Under the pieces are notes generated by a model. The model saw only the letters and a list, made by a program, of their open reading frames with translations. It made no database searches and was not told the DNA's origin. Below, piece by piece: positions 53,995-64,000 of a stretch of DNA of 64,000 nt (the first letter of the stretch is position 1; every line of letters begins with the position of its first letter). The position numbers and the translations under genes were made by a program. Source of the DNA: Agelaius tricolor (lineage: Eukaryota; Chordata; Aves; Passeriformes; Icteridae); contig JALJCS010000038.1 of the NCBI GenBank assembly GCA_023055355.1, positions 5,828,001-5,892,000 on the forward strand. Reading direction: 5' to 3'.

Positions 53995-54703
53995 TTTAGA
54001 TGTAAAAGGCACAGTACAAACTCCTGCCAACCGAAAACAAAGCTAAATCAGCTACCGATTTCTAAAAACACCACGGATAAGAAACAATGACGAGCAGACG
54101 ACAGCGTTTCACAATGCAGCTGCTTATACTGCTTTTAAAACTGGCAGCAGCAGGGAATCGGGACCCACCCCACCGTGCCGAGAGAGAGCAGCCCGTCCCC
54201 GCCGCGCTGCCCAGCCGGGGCCAGGGGCAGGCAGAGCCCTCCCGCTCCTCCGAGCCGCCGCCGCCAATTCCAAGAGCAGCACAGCAATGCCACGGTGAGC
54301 TAAAGCCCAGAACGCAATCGCTCCCGCTCCACAGGGCTGCGCAGCTTAATATGCAAGAGCGAAAAAGAACAGAACTCATGGCAGAGACTGTTAGTGGAGC
54401 TTCTACCTCCCCTAAGGAGCAGAAATACTCACCAAAATCGAAGCTGTTGCTAGATGGTCTGGCAGGATAAGTCTCTTCACCCCACGGGCAGGAGGGGCTC
54501 CCCTATTCTCTTCTGGAAAATTTGCTCACCAGAAAGGAGCAGCACTTTCCAGAGCTGCAGAGCAGTCCGTGAGACTTCTTGTGGGTTCAGTCCCAAAGTC
54601 TCTGCTGAGAGCATTGCAGTCAAAGCTCTTCCAGTGGATGCTCAGCTGCCTTAAAGCTTTTCCGAGGCTCTGAGATGACTTCTTGGGGCTGCAGATTTGA
54701 TCA
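53995..54703 (-). other. Proviral leader between primer binding site and gag
   Basis: About 0.7 kb of untranslated leader in the minus-strand provirus, partly very GC-rich (54160-54320). It would hold packaging and splice-donor signals, which cannot be assigned here. Plus-strand frames across it (for example 54087-54470) look non-coding. Confidence 0.6.
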
Positions 54704-54721
54704 GCCTCTCGTCGGGCGCCA
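54704..54721 (-). other. Primer binding site, tRNA-Lys-like
   Basis: Minus strand reads TGGCGCCCGACGAGAGGC. The first eight bases, TGGCGCCC, are those of tRNA-Lys primer sites; the later bases diverge from the Lys sites I know. It lies just inside the LTR-like segment, as expected for a 5' LTR/leader junction. Confidence 0.7.
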
Positions 54722-55060
54722 AATATAGGAACATGATCCCAATATTAGTGGGTGGAACATGCCTGGGCTCTTCTGGCCCTTGCTGCTTGACCAGAGGCGG
54801 CAGCTGTGGCGTTCATACAGCTTTACTTTTCCTTAGAGAAATAATCACCATTCAGCTGCTTTTAGAGAAATACGTGGGATTTGGTGAGGTGCTTTAATGT
54901 TCAGCCATCAGGATGCAAAGCAGGGGGTGCCCCCTCCCACACCCCAGGCACACCTGACTCCCTGGCCCTGCTCAGGGGCAGCAGCCATGGTGCCCTCATG
55001 GTGCCCGGCGTGTGGCTGGGCTCCACCTCTGCTGTGCCCACCACCAATCTAACCTAACTG
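54722..55060 (-). repeat. 5' LTR-like segment of the provirus
   Basis: By position, directly upstream of the primer binding site on the minus strand, this should be the 5' LTR. An ATTAAA poly(A)-type signal is at 54893-54898 on the minus strand, leaving a U5 plus partial R of about 170 bp. No clear TG...CA ends, TATA box or target-site duplication could be fixed, and no matching 3' LTR was seen, so the outer boundary is approximate. Confidence 0.4.
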
Positions 55061-55989
55061 ATCAGGGCACTTCTCCATTAAAAATATCCTGAAGTATGAA
55101 GTTCAAAATAACTGTGTTGTTATTGGAAATAACAGGATGTTTATTAATGAGTGAATGATGATACTAATAAATTTTGATATATATAATCATTAAATAATTT
55201 GCCAGCACATTCTAAATAAAATTTGCTAAAAAATGCAATGAACTGAGCTGGAAAGAGTAGAAGGTGTATTGAATCTCTCTTTCCCTTGCAGTTCTGCTTA
55301 AGCAGAGTGATGAATCAGAAAAAGACACAATTTAAAGACCCTCATGGCCTGGTCTGTGCCTTACACGCCATAAAGGACTGTTGGCCAGCACTGGAAGGTG
55401 TTGCAGCTTTTCAGAAGGATGAGAATTCATTGATACAACCTTAAAGTCATACCTCAACGCTAATTTCTGAAGAATAAAGTCAAGAAGAACCAGTATAAAT
55501 TCAGAGGCACTTTAGTGTGACTGAAGCCAAGAGAAACTGATGTGTGATTTAAAGAGCTCATAAAAGCAGACAACTGGCTTTAGAGTCTATGGAAAGCAAT
55601 AAAGCAGTTAAAAATTCTCCCAGTTGCAATGCCTATAGATTTCCTTATCTTAAATTCTTTGGCTAAGCCCCTGGAGCAAATTGCAGGGGACGTGATGGGA
55701 GTTTTGTCTTTCAGCCTGGGGCTCCGGGGCAGCTCCCAGCCCCTCTTCCTGACCCCCTCGGCACACAGTGGCTCCCCTATAGGGGAGCTTGTCTTGGCGG
55801 CAGTGTCTAGACATTCCCAGCTACTATCCTTCCTGACAGTCTCATGCCAGTGGTAATTTAAAAATTGTTTGGGATAGGCTGTGCCTCATAGACACAGGGA
55901 GCCAGTAATAACCCCCAGTTCAGTGACCCTGGTCGGATCATCAAACAGACGGAACAGGCAGGCGCAGTTCAGCGTTGGGTCAGGAATCA

Positions 55990-56005
55990 TGACCTCCCCT
56001 GACCT
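55990..56005 (-). promoter_or_regulatory. Perfect DR4 nuclear-receptor site
   Basis: The plus strand reads TGACCT CCCC TGACCT, which on the minus strand is AGGTCA-N4-AGGTCA: two perfect consensus half-sites spaced by four. This arrangement is the classic binding site for thyroid hormone receptor or LXR paired with RXR. It lies in a CpG-containing segment (55840-56010) that differs from the AT-rich surroundings. Chance occurrence of this exact 12-base pattern in 64 kb is unlikely but not negligible (below one percent for this single spacing). Confidence 0.5.
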
Positions 56006-58329
56006 TTTTTGTAGATTTAAAATTGTTTTGAGAAAGAGAAGAATAAAAAAAGATACAACTCCAGGCAATTCTGGAAAGCAGTCCAGCTTCCTGTACTGTA
56101 CACATGCATATAAGTAACATGTTTAAACAGATGCAGCTCTGGCAGGCCTGAAAAATTAGGATTTAGGTACTTTGTGCATTTTTTTTCTAATAGAGTGCAC
56201 ATTGCTTCTATTTACTTTGAAAACTTTGAAGTTAAAAGAAACTGTATGAAAATATTATCTTCACTACATTTACTAGCAAAGGCAAAAAAGAAAAGCAGGT
56301 AAATTTATTTTTAGAAAATTACGAATAAATAAGCAAAAAAAAAAAATCACTCTATGTGGGACTTTTCAGATGTGTTACAGAAAATTGTCTGGTGTATCAG
56401 CATTGTGTACCAGATGAAAAATATTAACACTGAGATTACTAGACAAATTACCTTGTAAGAGTTATATGCATACAAACATAGGCTGGTTGGTTTTCAAAGG
56501 TTTCCTTTGTGTGCATAGTATTTGCAGTCACAACCAATAAAACAAAATATACTGGCACTCTCTTTGTGGTTTTGGTTTTGGAATTGCATAATGGTGACTA
56601 ATATTTTCTCAAAACCTACTTTATAGTGTTTACTTAGCAGAATTTTCATGCACTGTACCTGGAAATTATGAAATGTACTTTGTGTGCTTCCAAAGGGTTG
56701 TGAAGTCTTAGGAAGAGGTTTACCAGTTTATGGAAAGAGAGCAGAAACTATTTCTCCTCTCTAGGCTTTCCTATGGGATGGTACAGATCAGAAACACGTC
56801 AGCCAGAAGAGGGAAGGGAAGAGTAAAGTTACGGGACCTCTCAAAGAAACATAAAAATATCAAGTGGGAAAATGAACTGCAAGCCCCAAAATGGCATAGG
56901 ATTTTACAGGGGCAAACTCAGTTTAACAACACCAAGGACATCAATGTTTTTGCTGTTTTACAAAAGAAAAACATGTAAACTTCTGTTACATCAGTCACTG
57001 GAGAAAAGCAAATGGGAGAAGCAGGTGATTCCAGTAACTTGCCTTTTCTAGCACACTATCTGCCATGGGCCTGACTCTGCTCAGTCTTCATGATGCAGAG
57101 CTCACTCAGCAAAAACCTTTGCTATCACTTCTTAGTCAGTAATGGCAATTTAAAACAGGAGTTGTATGGTTTCTCTCCACCCTGTTTAAAGTATCCCAGC
57201 TCCAGCCTTACCCTTTGGTACCAGAGTATGTGCTCATTAGGATGTGCAATGGCAGTAAACCAACCCAAGCTCTCAACTCACATTGACTGAACACAGCAAA
57301 ACGTTCTGGTTCCCAGGGACTCGTGGAAGTTGCAAATTATTAAAGATTACCTGAAATTATTGTTCTCTATGCACCCAAAGATAAAGTCATGCTATTTGAG
57401 AAAAGCAGCACAGGAACAGCCCACCCCAGAAGGGGCTACAAAGGGGCTTTCCTGTCTTGAGACCTGAAGATACTGTCATGCTTAAATAGGAGTAAGAGGA
57501 GAAGGCAACAGAATCCTAAAGGCTAAAGTGATCATGGAATTGTGTCAGGGGACTTACACGGGGCCTGTGTCAAGCTGCAGCCCATGGGATAGCCAGCACT
57601 TTTCCATAAAAGGTACAGAAATCTGAAAACCATCAGTAAAAGAGGAGCATCAGTTTTGAGTGAGATACCTCCAAATATGAGGCCGCAGCACCATGCACGC
57701 AACAGGGTTTGCAGGGGAGTGGGAGGTACCTACGGCTGCACACAGAGAAACATCATCCAGAGCAAGAGGAGCAGCAGTGCTGTGGCAGGGACTGGCTGGG
57801 GACACAGCCCAGCACAGGACACACCAGCCCCACACACCCCCAGACATCTCTCCCAGTCTCTCTGGGTTTGCATCTCTTGTGTTATGCTGGAAGTTTTCCC
57901 CTGTGGCTGCATCAGTACCTGATTGAAATACAAATGCTGTTAGTCTTTAGAGCACCCAAACAATAAGAGTTATGACGGCTCTGGAATCTACAGTGCTACT
58001 GGTGCTAATAATTAGTCACTGTAATTTAAATAAGATATTAGTAGAGTAAATAATTAAATCTGCATGAAAAAAATCCATCAGGAGACCAAGCAACAAAAAG
58101 AAAATCGCTTCTAAAACTTAACATCAAATTGATTCAATTTTAAGGCCTGAATTTCTGCTTCCCATGGGGGCTGGTATGGGACAGTGAGGGTAGAGCCAGC
58201 TAGATGCTATTGTGTTTCTATGACAACGGGGGGGTTTCAAGTAGCCTCTGCCATTCCCTATGATTGTTAAAATCACTACACAGTGTATAAAGTGGCCAAG
58301 AGAAGCAACAGCCAATAAATGCAGAAAAT

Positions 58330-58540
58330 CCTTAAATCAAAGAGACACAGAAATAAGAGATGGAAACAACCTGTTAGACCATCTTGTTCATTCCCTGAGG
58401 CCCTAAGCAGTATTATTAACAGTCTCAAGAACCTTGAAAACCTCTAAAAATTCCATCCAAGACACATGTAAAAACTTACTGAAAGAGAGAGCAATATTTC
58501 AGGACGATATAAAAAATCTTTCTAATCTGCTTTCAGTAGG
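58330..58540 (-). mobile_element. Possible highly decayed CR1/L3-like fragment
   Basis: The wording GGAAACAACCTGTTAGACCA followed by TCTTGTTCATTCCCTGAGGCC and, further on, CCTTGAAAACCTCTAAAAATT resembles the ancient CR1/L3 3' region in minus orientation (gaccatctagtccat-like text). Divergence is high and no terminal ATTCTGTG repeat was seen. Confidence 0.3.
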
Positions 58541-61500
58541 TGTGTACACACCGTACTGAGCATGCTGAGATATCAGGTTCTCCAGCATTTGAGAAATGGG
58601 ATGCAGGGGAGAGGTTTCATGGCATTATTCACCATAACACAAGTACTTTTGCCAAAGATAAAACATCCTATAAAAACATCCTGACAGCTATATCCCTCCA
58701 CATTCTCCCCTCCTTACCATGGAACAGATTTCTGTACCCTAAAAACAGAAGAATTATTTTGAAGAACCTGCCTATCCATTTCAGATGGTAGTTCCAGGTG
58801 TCCCATTGTTAAGCTGCAGAATAAACTTAAAAGAGAAAGAAAGTATTTTAGATAAGCAATTGTGTGACAGGTGTAGCCCCCATCCTTTTCTTTTGCAGTG
58901 AGAGTGAAGAGAGGGATTAGACTGAGTCAAAATTGGTGAGACTCTTGTCAGGACAACAGAAAGAATGCCCACACACACCAAAGCATCCTGGGTGTCAGAC
59001 TCTGCAAAAGCACACATATTCCACTCTAAAAAAAAAAAAAATTAAAATAAAAATTCATATGTATTATTCAGATGCTACAAGACTGGAGAAATGTACCTAG
59101 TCTTGTTCTCAGTATTGCAAAGCACTTTAAGATATGCTGGTGGAAGCCAGTACCCTCCCACCCAGAGTGCTTTATGCCTACCATCCCAAATAATTGCTCT
59201 TACACAAAACTGTGCTGCTCCAGAGTAATTCACTAAAGCAAATAGCATTAATATAGGTTTGCTTAGGTTAAAGATGTATCTTTTCCATAGGGATTATTTG
59301 TTGTCTTCAGGCAGAGCTATGACTACAGGTATGATTTCAGCAGCAGCACAGACATATCCTGAAGGAATATAGAAATAGCTGGGAATACAGATATATCCAA
59401 AGGACTGCTACCTTCACCTTGGCATTGGATTATTGCTGTAACACAGTGCTGCTACGTAACACAGTGACCCAGGCAACTGCAGTTTGTCTATAGCTACATA
59501 TCTGCTGTTAAGGGGCATATGTCACCAAAAGTTTGAGAAGAGGCTAAATATTGGGAAGATGAAGTAAGGGCAGGACTGTATCTCCTTCCCATGCTTACCT
59601 GTCAATCCCAGCCTGTCCTGAACTGCTAGAGCTCAGTGACAACCCAGAGCAGTACCAGGCTCATGACATTTTCCAGTGGTCTACACCTCTCCAATCTTGC
59701 CTCAGATGCATCCCTTTCTTTCCCAGCCTGACAAAAGCTAGCAAGGAAAAAGCAACTCATCTCTGGAGCAGGAGCTGCCAAGAGAGTTCTTCTGTAGCTG
59801 CTGATCCAAGCCATTTTAATCTGTCAGCAATTAGGTGAGGAGGAGGAGTAATGCTCAGCAGCTGACACAGAAGTGCTGGTATCTTTGCACATGCTTTATT
59901 TTCTTGCAACCATCTATTGATAACACTTGGGCTCTCAAGAAAAGAAGACATCTTGTCTCATATTTTTATATCCATGTTTTATCCCATCTGCTGTTCTTTC
60001 CAAGTGTGAGACCCAGATTATGTTAATATTCAGGACAATTTCCTCTTTTGATAAAGATATGTGGACTTTGAAGCTAGCACAGCCTGGGATCCCATTACCA
60101 GGCTAGTTGCATTCCCAGTGGAAATGGGTCTCATTTTGTTTACAGATAAAAAATAAAAAAGTGGTATCATCTCTTATCCCAAGGGCATTGTTTACATTAA
60201 TTTATCAACTGCTTCCAGGGAGCAACAGAGTTCAAGAGCATTACAAAACAGTGAGAACCCATCCTGGATGGAGTTACTGAAAGAATTACAGCTGACACTA
60301 AGAACTCCTTGAAATGTCTTAAGGGGAACTGCAGACAATGGGCTGTATTATTTAGCAGAATAAAGGTGATACAGGGGATGCTTGAGACTAAGAAGGCAGT
60401 GTCAGTGAGTCTACCACAAGCATCAGCTCTGGTTATACTAGCAGGAATCCCAAACCAAGGAAAGGAGATGTTAAAGTCAAAGAAAGCCATTCTGCTGAAA
60501 CCTCAGCGATTTTTTATTCTTTCTTCTCCAACATGTAGCCACATACTCGACTGACAGACATACTGTTTGCTTACTGTTTTATCAATACTTTCCTTATAAT
60601 CATTAGTCCAAAAGATGAAAAAGCATTTGGGTTAATAAATAAAATCACAACATATTTCTGGTATTTCACAGGCAGAAAATGAGAATATTTGCTGGACATT
60701 TTTCTCTAGAGTCCTTATAACTAGCTAAAGACACCAAGCGTAGGATGCAAAAGGTAAATGAAAATGTTTAGTTCAGGTTCTGATGTTGATTTACTATTGG
60801 GATACTTCACAACTCTCCCATTCCAAGCAGAGGTGGTGAAATTCCTTTCCAAGACAGATTCAATATTTTCTTGACAAGTATCAAGTGGAGGCAGCACTCT
60901 GTTATCAATAGTGCTGAATGAATCTCCTGTCTGTAATTAGCTAATAAAGCATAAAGTCTTATGCTCTGTTAGTGGGAGAGCTTTATTGCATTGTGGGTAG
61001 CAACAGTAGGCAGAGTTTTCCCATTTCACACATACTTGTAGCTCTTGGCTTGATATTTCTGCACTTGGCCAGTTTGTGGAGCACTATATGAAATTTAGTC
61101 AGATGAGTTTTTTTACTGCCACTGTATCAGGGTAGTTCTCAGCCTCTTGAGAAAATCTACAGAGAGCAATAAAGCCAGATTGTCCAACCAAGCTCAGTAA
61201 TTGGGTCAAAGCACTATTAGGGGGTTCAAAATAATTTTTCACTCAATGCTTTTTATGAGTAGTTGCTCTCTGCACCAAGGGGCAGCACGTGCCTCCCTGC
61301 ACCTTTCTGAGGCTGGGGAGTGCAGGCCCTTCCCCAGGAGCTGCTCAAGCCCTTGTTTCCTGCACAGCCCCACTACCCTGTGCTGGTCCTGCTTTGGGAG
61401 AACCCAGGGGTTTTCAGAAAAGTGAGAAGATATTTTACTCCCCCTTCTTATTGACACAATTATTTGACTGGGCCATCCTGCTGAGATCAATCTCTCCTTT

Positions 61501-63529
61501 ACTGGGATGGGGTATCTATTCAATGCTTAGTTTCGTGGAGCAGAGCTGGGCTGACTGCTCAGATCTGTGCCGCTGTTGTGGTGCTGGCTACCCCCTGCCA
61601 TACCCACAGAAATCCTTCCAGATTCAGAGCACACGTTCTGGCATGCCATCTGATCCAAATTAAAGCTGGTCTGCACTGGGTTCCTAGCTCAGCACTGAAT
61701 TCCAGCTGCGGTAAGCCACTAACGCTGTTACACCTAGTCTCTAACTTGAATGCATTTTACATTTCAATATATTATGTCTGAACGTTAAAAATGTCCACAA
61801 GAGGTGGACTTTTCCTGTTTCATCACCTGCAGTGCAGTCAGCCTACAGAAAGTCAAGGCTTTATGCAAATTGTCTTCTCTGCTGTCTAGCTGAGAAGGCA
61901 GAATCCCAGCCAGAGGGTTGAGTGCCACAGACATGGGACTTGTCTGCCACCAGGGACAGAGCCCTCCAGTGATGCTGCTGAGATCCACTGGGCCGTGTCC
62001 TGGGTTGGGGTCCACCTCCAACCCACCAGGATGTAGTTGTTCATAAGTCAAAGACAGCAGCTTACGGAGGCTTTTTGAATTGTGAAAAAGTTGAAAACAC
62101 TGAGGAAACACCTGGCTTGGCTGATTTACAGGTGCGAACTGATTGCCAGTGTGGCTTTAGAAGCAGATTCCACACACCAGTAGCTGCACTTGGTCTGACA
62201 GCTTCATGTTAGATTTTAATAACCTAATACGTGGGTGCTGCTCCACAGGAAGCTCCAGACACCAAGTCTAGGTAAGACAGAGTTACACTGACCACAGGTG
62301 TTAAACTCCCAGGTGAATCTGTGGGCAGTGCGTCCGCCCTCTCCAGTGCTTCCCTCTCCCTGCTGCCCAGAGCACACAGTTGGTAGTAGCCTGTGGTGCA
62401 CATTGGCTCCTGTAAGAATAGCTTCACAAGAAGCCTGCAATGCCAGATGAAATTAGGATGGAAAGACAATCTGTACGTGGACAGCTTTTCATTCAGGTCA
62501 AAAAAATATTAATGAGAAAGGAAGTTTGAAAACAAGGTCAAGAGGGACAAGAGAAACATATGCTTATCTTAACAGAAGCCAAGACCAACTTCAGCTTACA
62601 AATTCAGAACTTATCTTGGATTAGAATTGGTTTTAGCATAGGAAAACAATGAACTTAAGAGAACACAAACTGGTTGTTAATTGCACCACGCTTATTTTCA
62701 ATTTTCCTTTCAGTTGTCCCCTGTGCCCTCAGTAGAAACCTGGTATTCTAGGCAAGGAAAATATCTGTTGAGTTGAATTTCTCCCCATCCACAGTGAGGA
62801 ACTCTGGCTTCAGTTAGATCTGAAGCTGAACAGCTAAGAGTAATACTGACAGCAAATTCAGAGCCCTAATGTCCCCAGAACACTTCTTGTCTCACCTAGC
62901 ATCAGGGTGGATTCACAGTGAACTTCCTGCAAGAAAAGGTGTACTAGGAATTCCAGGAAACCCTGAAATAGATGGAACAAGTGGCACACAGGAACATGAC
63001 ATTTAGTTTTTGTAAGTTCATAGTGGCTTGTTAAAATATCCCTGTAGACTTAGAAGTCAGACAGCATCAGCAGTGAATGTATTTTTGAGAAAATGTGATT
63101 TAAGTTAGAAATGTGGCAGGTGGCAAGAAGTAGCAAAGGCCAACTGCTTGCAAGGGGTGGGGACAAAGTGTGACAGCATGACTGGCAGTAAAGGGACCTC
63201 TTTAGCTATAGCCTGTCCTGGAGTATCTGAACAAGGTGGGCAGAACAGGACAAGCCCAGGGATGGCAGCCGACATCAGCAAAGAGCCCAGATCATCCAGC
63301 AAGTCTGTGGCAGTGAGGGAGGCCCAGGGTCAAGACACAAAGTCAATCCACAGGTCAGGTCATGTCCAGCACAGGTAACTAGTGCCAGAGACATGCTTTC
63401 ATCTGCATCTGCAAATTTCCTAGTACAAGATACTTTCCAAATTAGTTACATTAATTTTAAGAAACTAAAAAAGGGTAGGAAAATCACCCCCAAAATGAAC
63501 AGGTTTATTTCAAAAAATTAAAGACAGCA

Positions 63530-63555
63530 TAAATAAATAAATAATAAAGAATAAA
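63530..63555. repeat. AAAT-rich simple repeat
   Basis: Short run of AAATAAATAAATAATAAAG-type sequence. Confidence 0.8.
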
Positions 63556-64000
63556 CAAAACATATGGTGACCATCCTGCACTCAGTCTTCATCCCCCTCC
63601 CCAGTCAGGGTGGAGGTCAGGAGAATGGCTGGCATAAACTGCATGTAAAATGCTGAGGGGCTGGCCAGATCTTGCAAATCTTGGAGGGATGAGTACAATG
63701 ATGACATCGCAGAGAGAATCCTTCTTCCCACTTCTCCTCTCCTGTGCCCTGTGGGTACCAGCTTTTCCAGAGCTGGAGGGAGATAAAATGGCTCTCTTGC
63801 AGCACGAGGACCTCGCATAGTGCTGTAGTTCAGTGCAGTGCTAAGCCTGCTGGGCACACGGCTGACCAGCCCCAGACAAACCCTCTCAGCCTCTGGACTA
63901 CCCTGACACAGACCATCTGCAGCATCACTTGTGCAAAAACAGGAGGAGCAAGTACTGCCTCCCTGTGCAGCCCCCTGACAGAGCCCAGGCTGGATCTGCT

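Larger units (their letters stand above)
52036..55060 (-). mobile_element. Truncated class II (betaretrovirus-like) endogenous provirus
   Basis: Read on the minus strand, the order is LTR-like segment, primer binding site (54704-54721), leader of about 0.7 kb, matrix-like frame from 53994, capsid-nucleocapsid frame to 52236, and a protease start with the DTG active site near 52217-52225. Similarity stops at about 52040. Pol, env and a 3' LTR are not seen on the far side; instead the minus strand runs through an A-rich AACAAAACAAAAAACCCCC-like stretch into ordinary intergenic DNA. Two frame breaks separate the three reading frames, so the element cannot make a complete Gag-Pro product as it stands. 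The class II call rests on the MHR-containing capsid, a CX2CX4HX4C knuckle and the Lys-type primer site. Confidence 0.85.
55061..64000. other. Intergenic, no gene recognised
   Basis: About 9 kb of unique, mostly AT-rich DNA. Open frames reach 124 codons without recognisable domains. Features inside include a perfect DR4 half-site pair at 55990-56005, a possible decayed CR1 relic at 58330-58540, a poly-A run near 59029-59041 and an AAAT-rich run near 63530-63555. No zinc-finger or other neighbouring-gene exon was found. Confidence 0.7.

Noticed and set aside
54087..54470. 127-codon plus-strand frame starting MTSRRQRF
   Set aside because: It is antisense to the GC-rich leader of the provirus and has no family resemblance.

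Overview
The window looks like bird nuclear DNA. It carries the last six coding exons of LMX1B, a LIM-homeodomain transcription factor gene, followed by about 50 kb with no recognisable host gene. A bird host is suggested by a CR1-type LINE fragment whose 3' end carries the AGAATCAC/ATTCTGTG tail, by a class II (betaretrovirus-like) endogenous provirus, and by GC-rich minisatellites. The species cannot be named from this sequence.

Layout. 1-6729 is the 3' part of a large intron (intron 2 in the usual 8-exon LMX1B numbering); exons 1-2, which hold the start and the first LIM domain, lie to the left of the window. Coding exons follow at 6730-6962 (LIM domain 2), 9654-9832 (linker and first part of the homeodomain), 10210-10287 (homeodomain helix 3 region), 10683-10749 (end of homeodomain and Q-rich segment), 11573-11734 (transactivation region) and 13436-13593 (C-terminus and stop). 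All five complete introns are GT-AG and the reading phase closes exactly across every junction, giving about 291 residues. Downstream is a 3' UTR of unknown length, with candidate poly(A) signals at 14050 and 19150, a strong UTR hairpin at 13747-13798 and a compound TG-repeat array at 15520-15800.

From about 19.2 kb to 64 kb the sequence is mostly AT-rich intergenic DNA. It is interrupted by a minus-strand CR1 fragment (37.86-38.5 kb), a 25-unit 40/41-bp minisatellite (40.18-41.18 kb), and a minus-strand truncated provirus (about 52.04-55.06 kb) with an LTR-like segment, a primer binding site, gag and the start of protease, but no visible pol, env or second LTR. Several islands in the desert stand out by CpG content or clustered transcription factor motifs and are offered as candidate regulatory elements. 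This is plausible because LMX1B is a developmental regulator, but no alignment was possible.

No wholly new biological system was recognised. The most unusual items are an exact 47-bp repeat 1.5 kb apart inside one LMX1B intron, the higher-order structure of the 25-unit minisatellite, the CpG-rich 63-bp minisatellite in intron 2, a gag-pro-only provirus with a 508-codon open frame, and a perfect nuclear-receptor DR4 site at 55990-56005.
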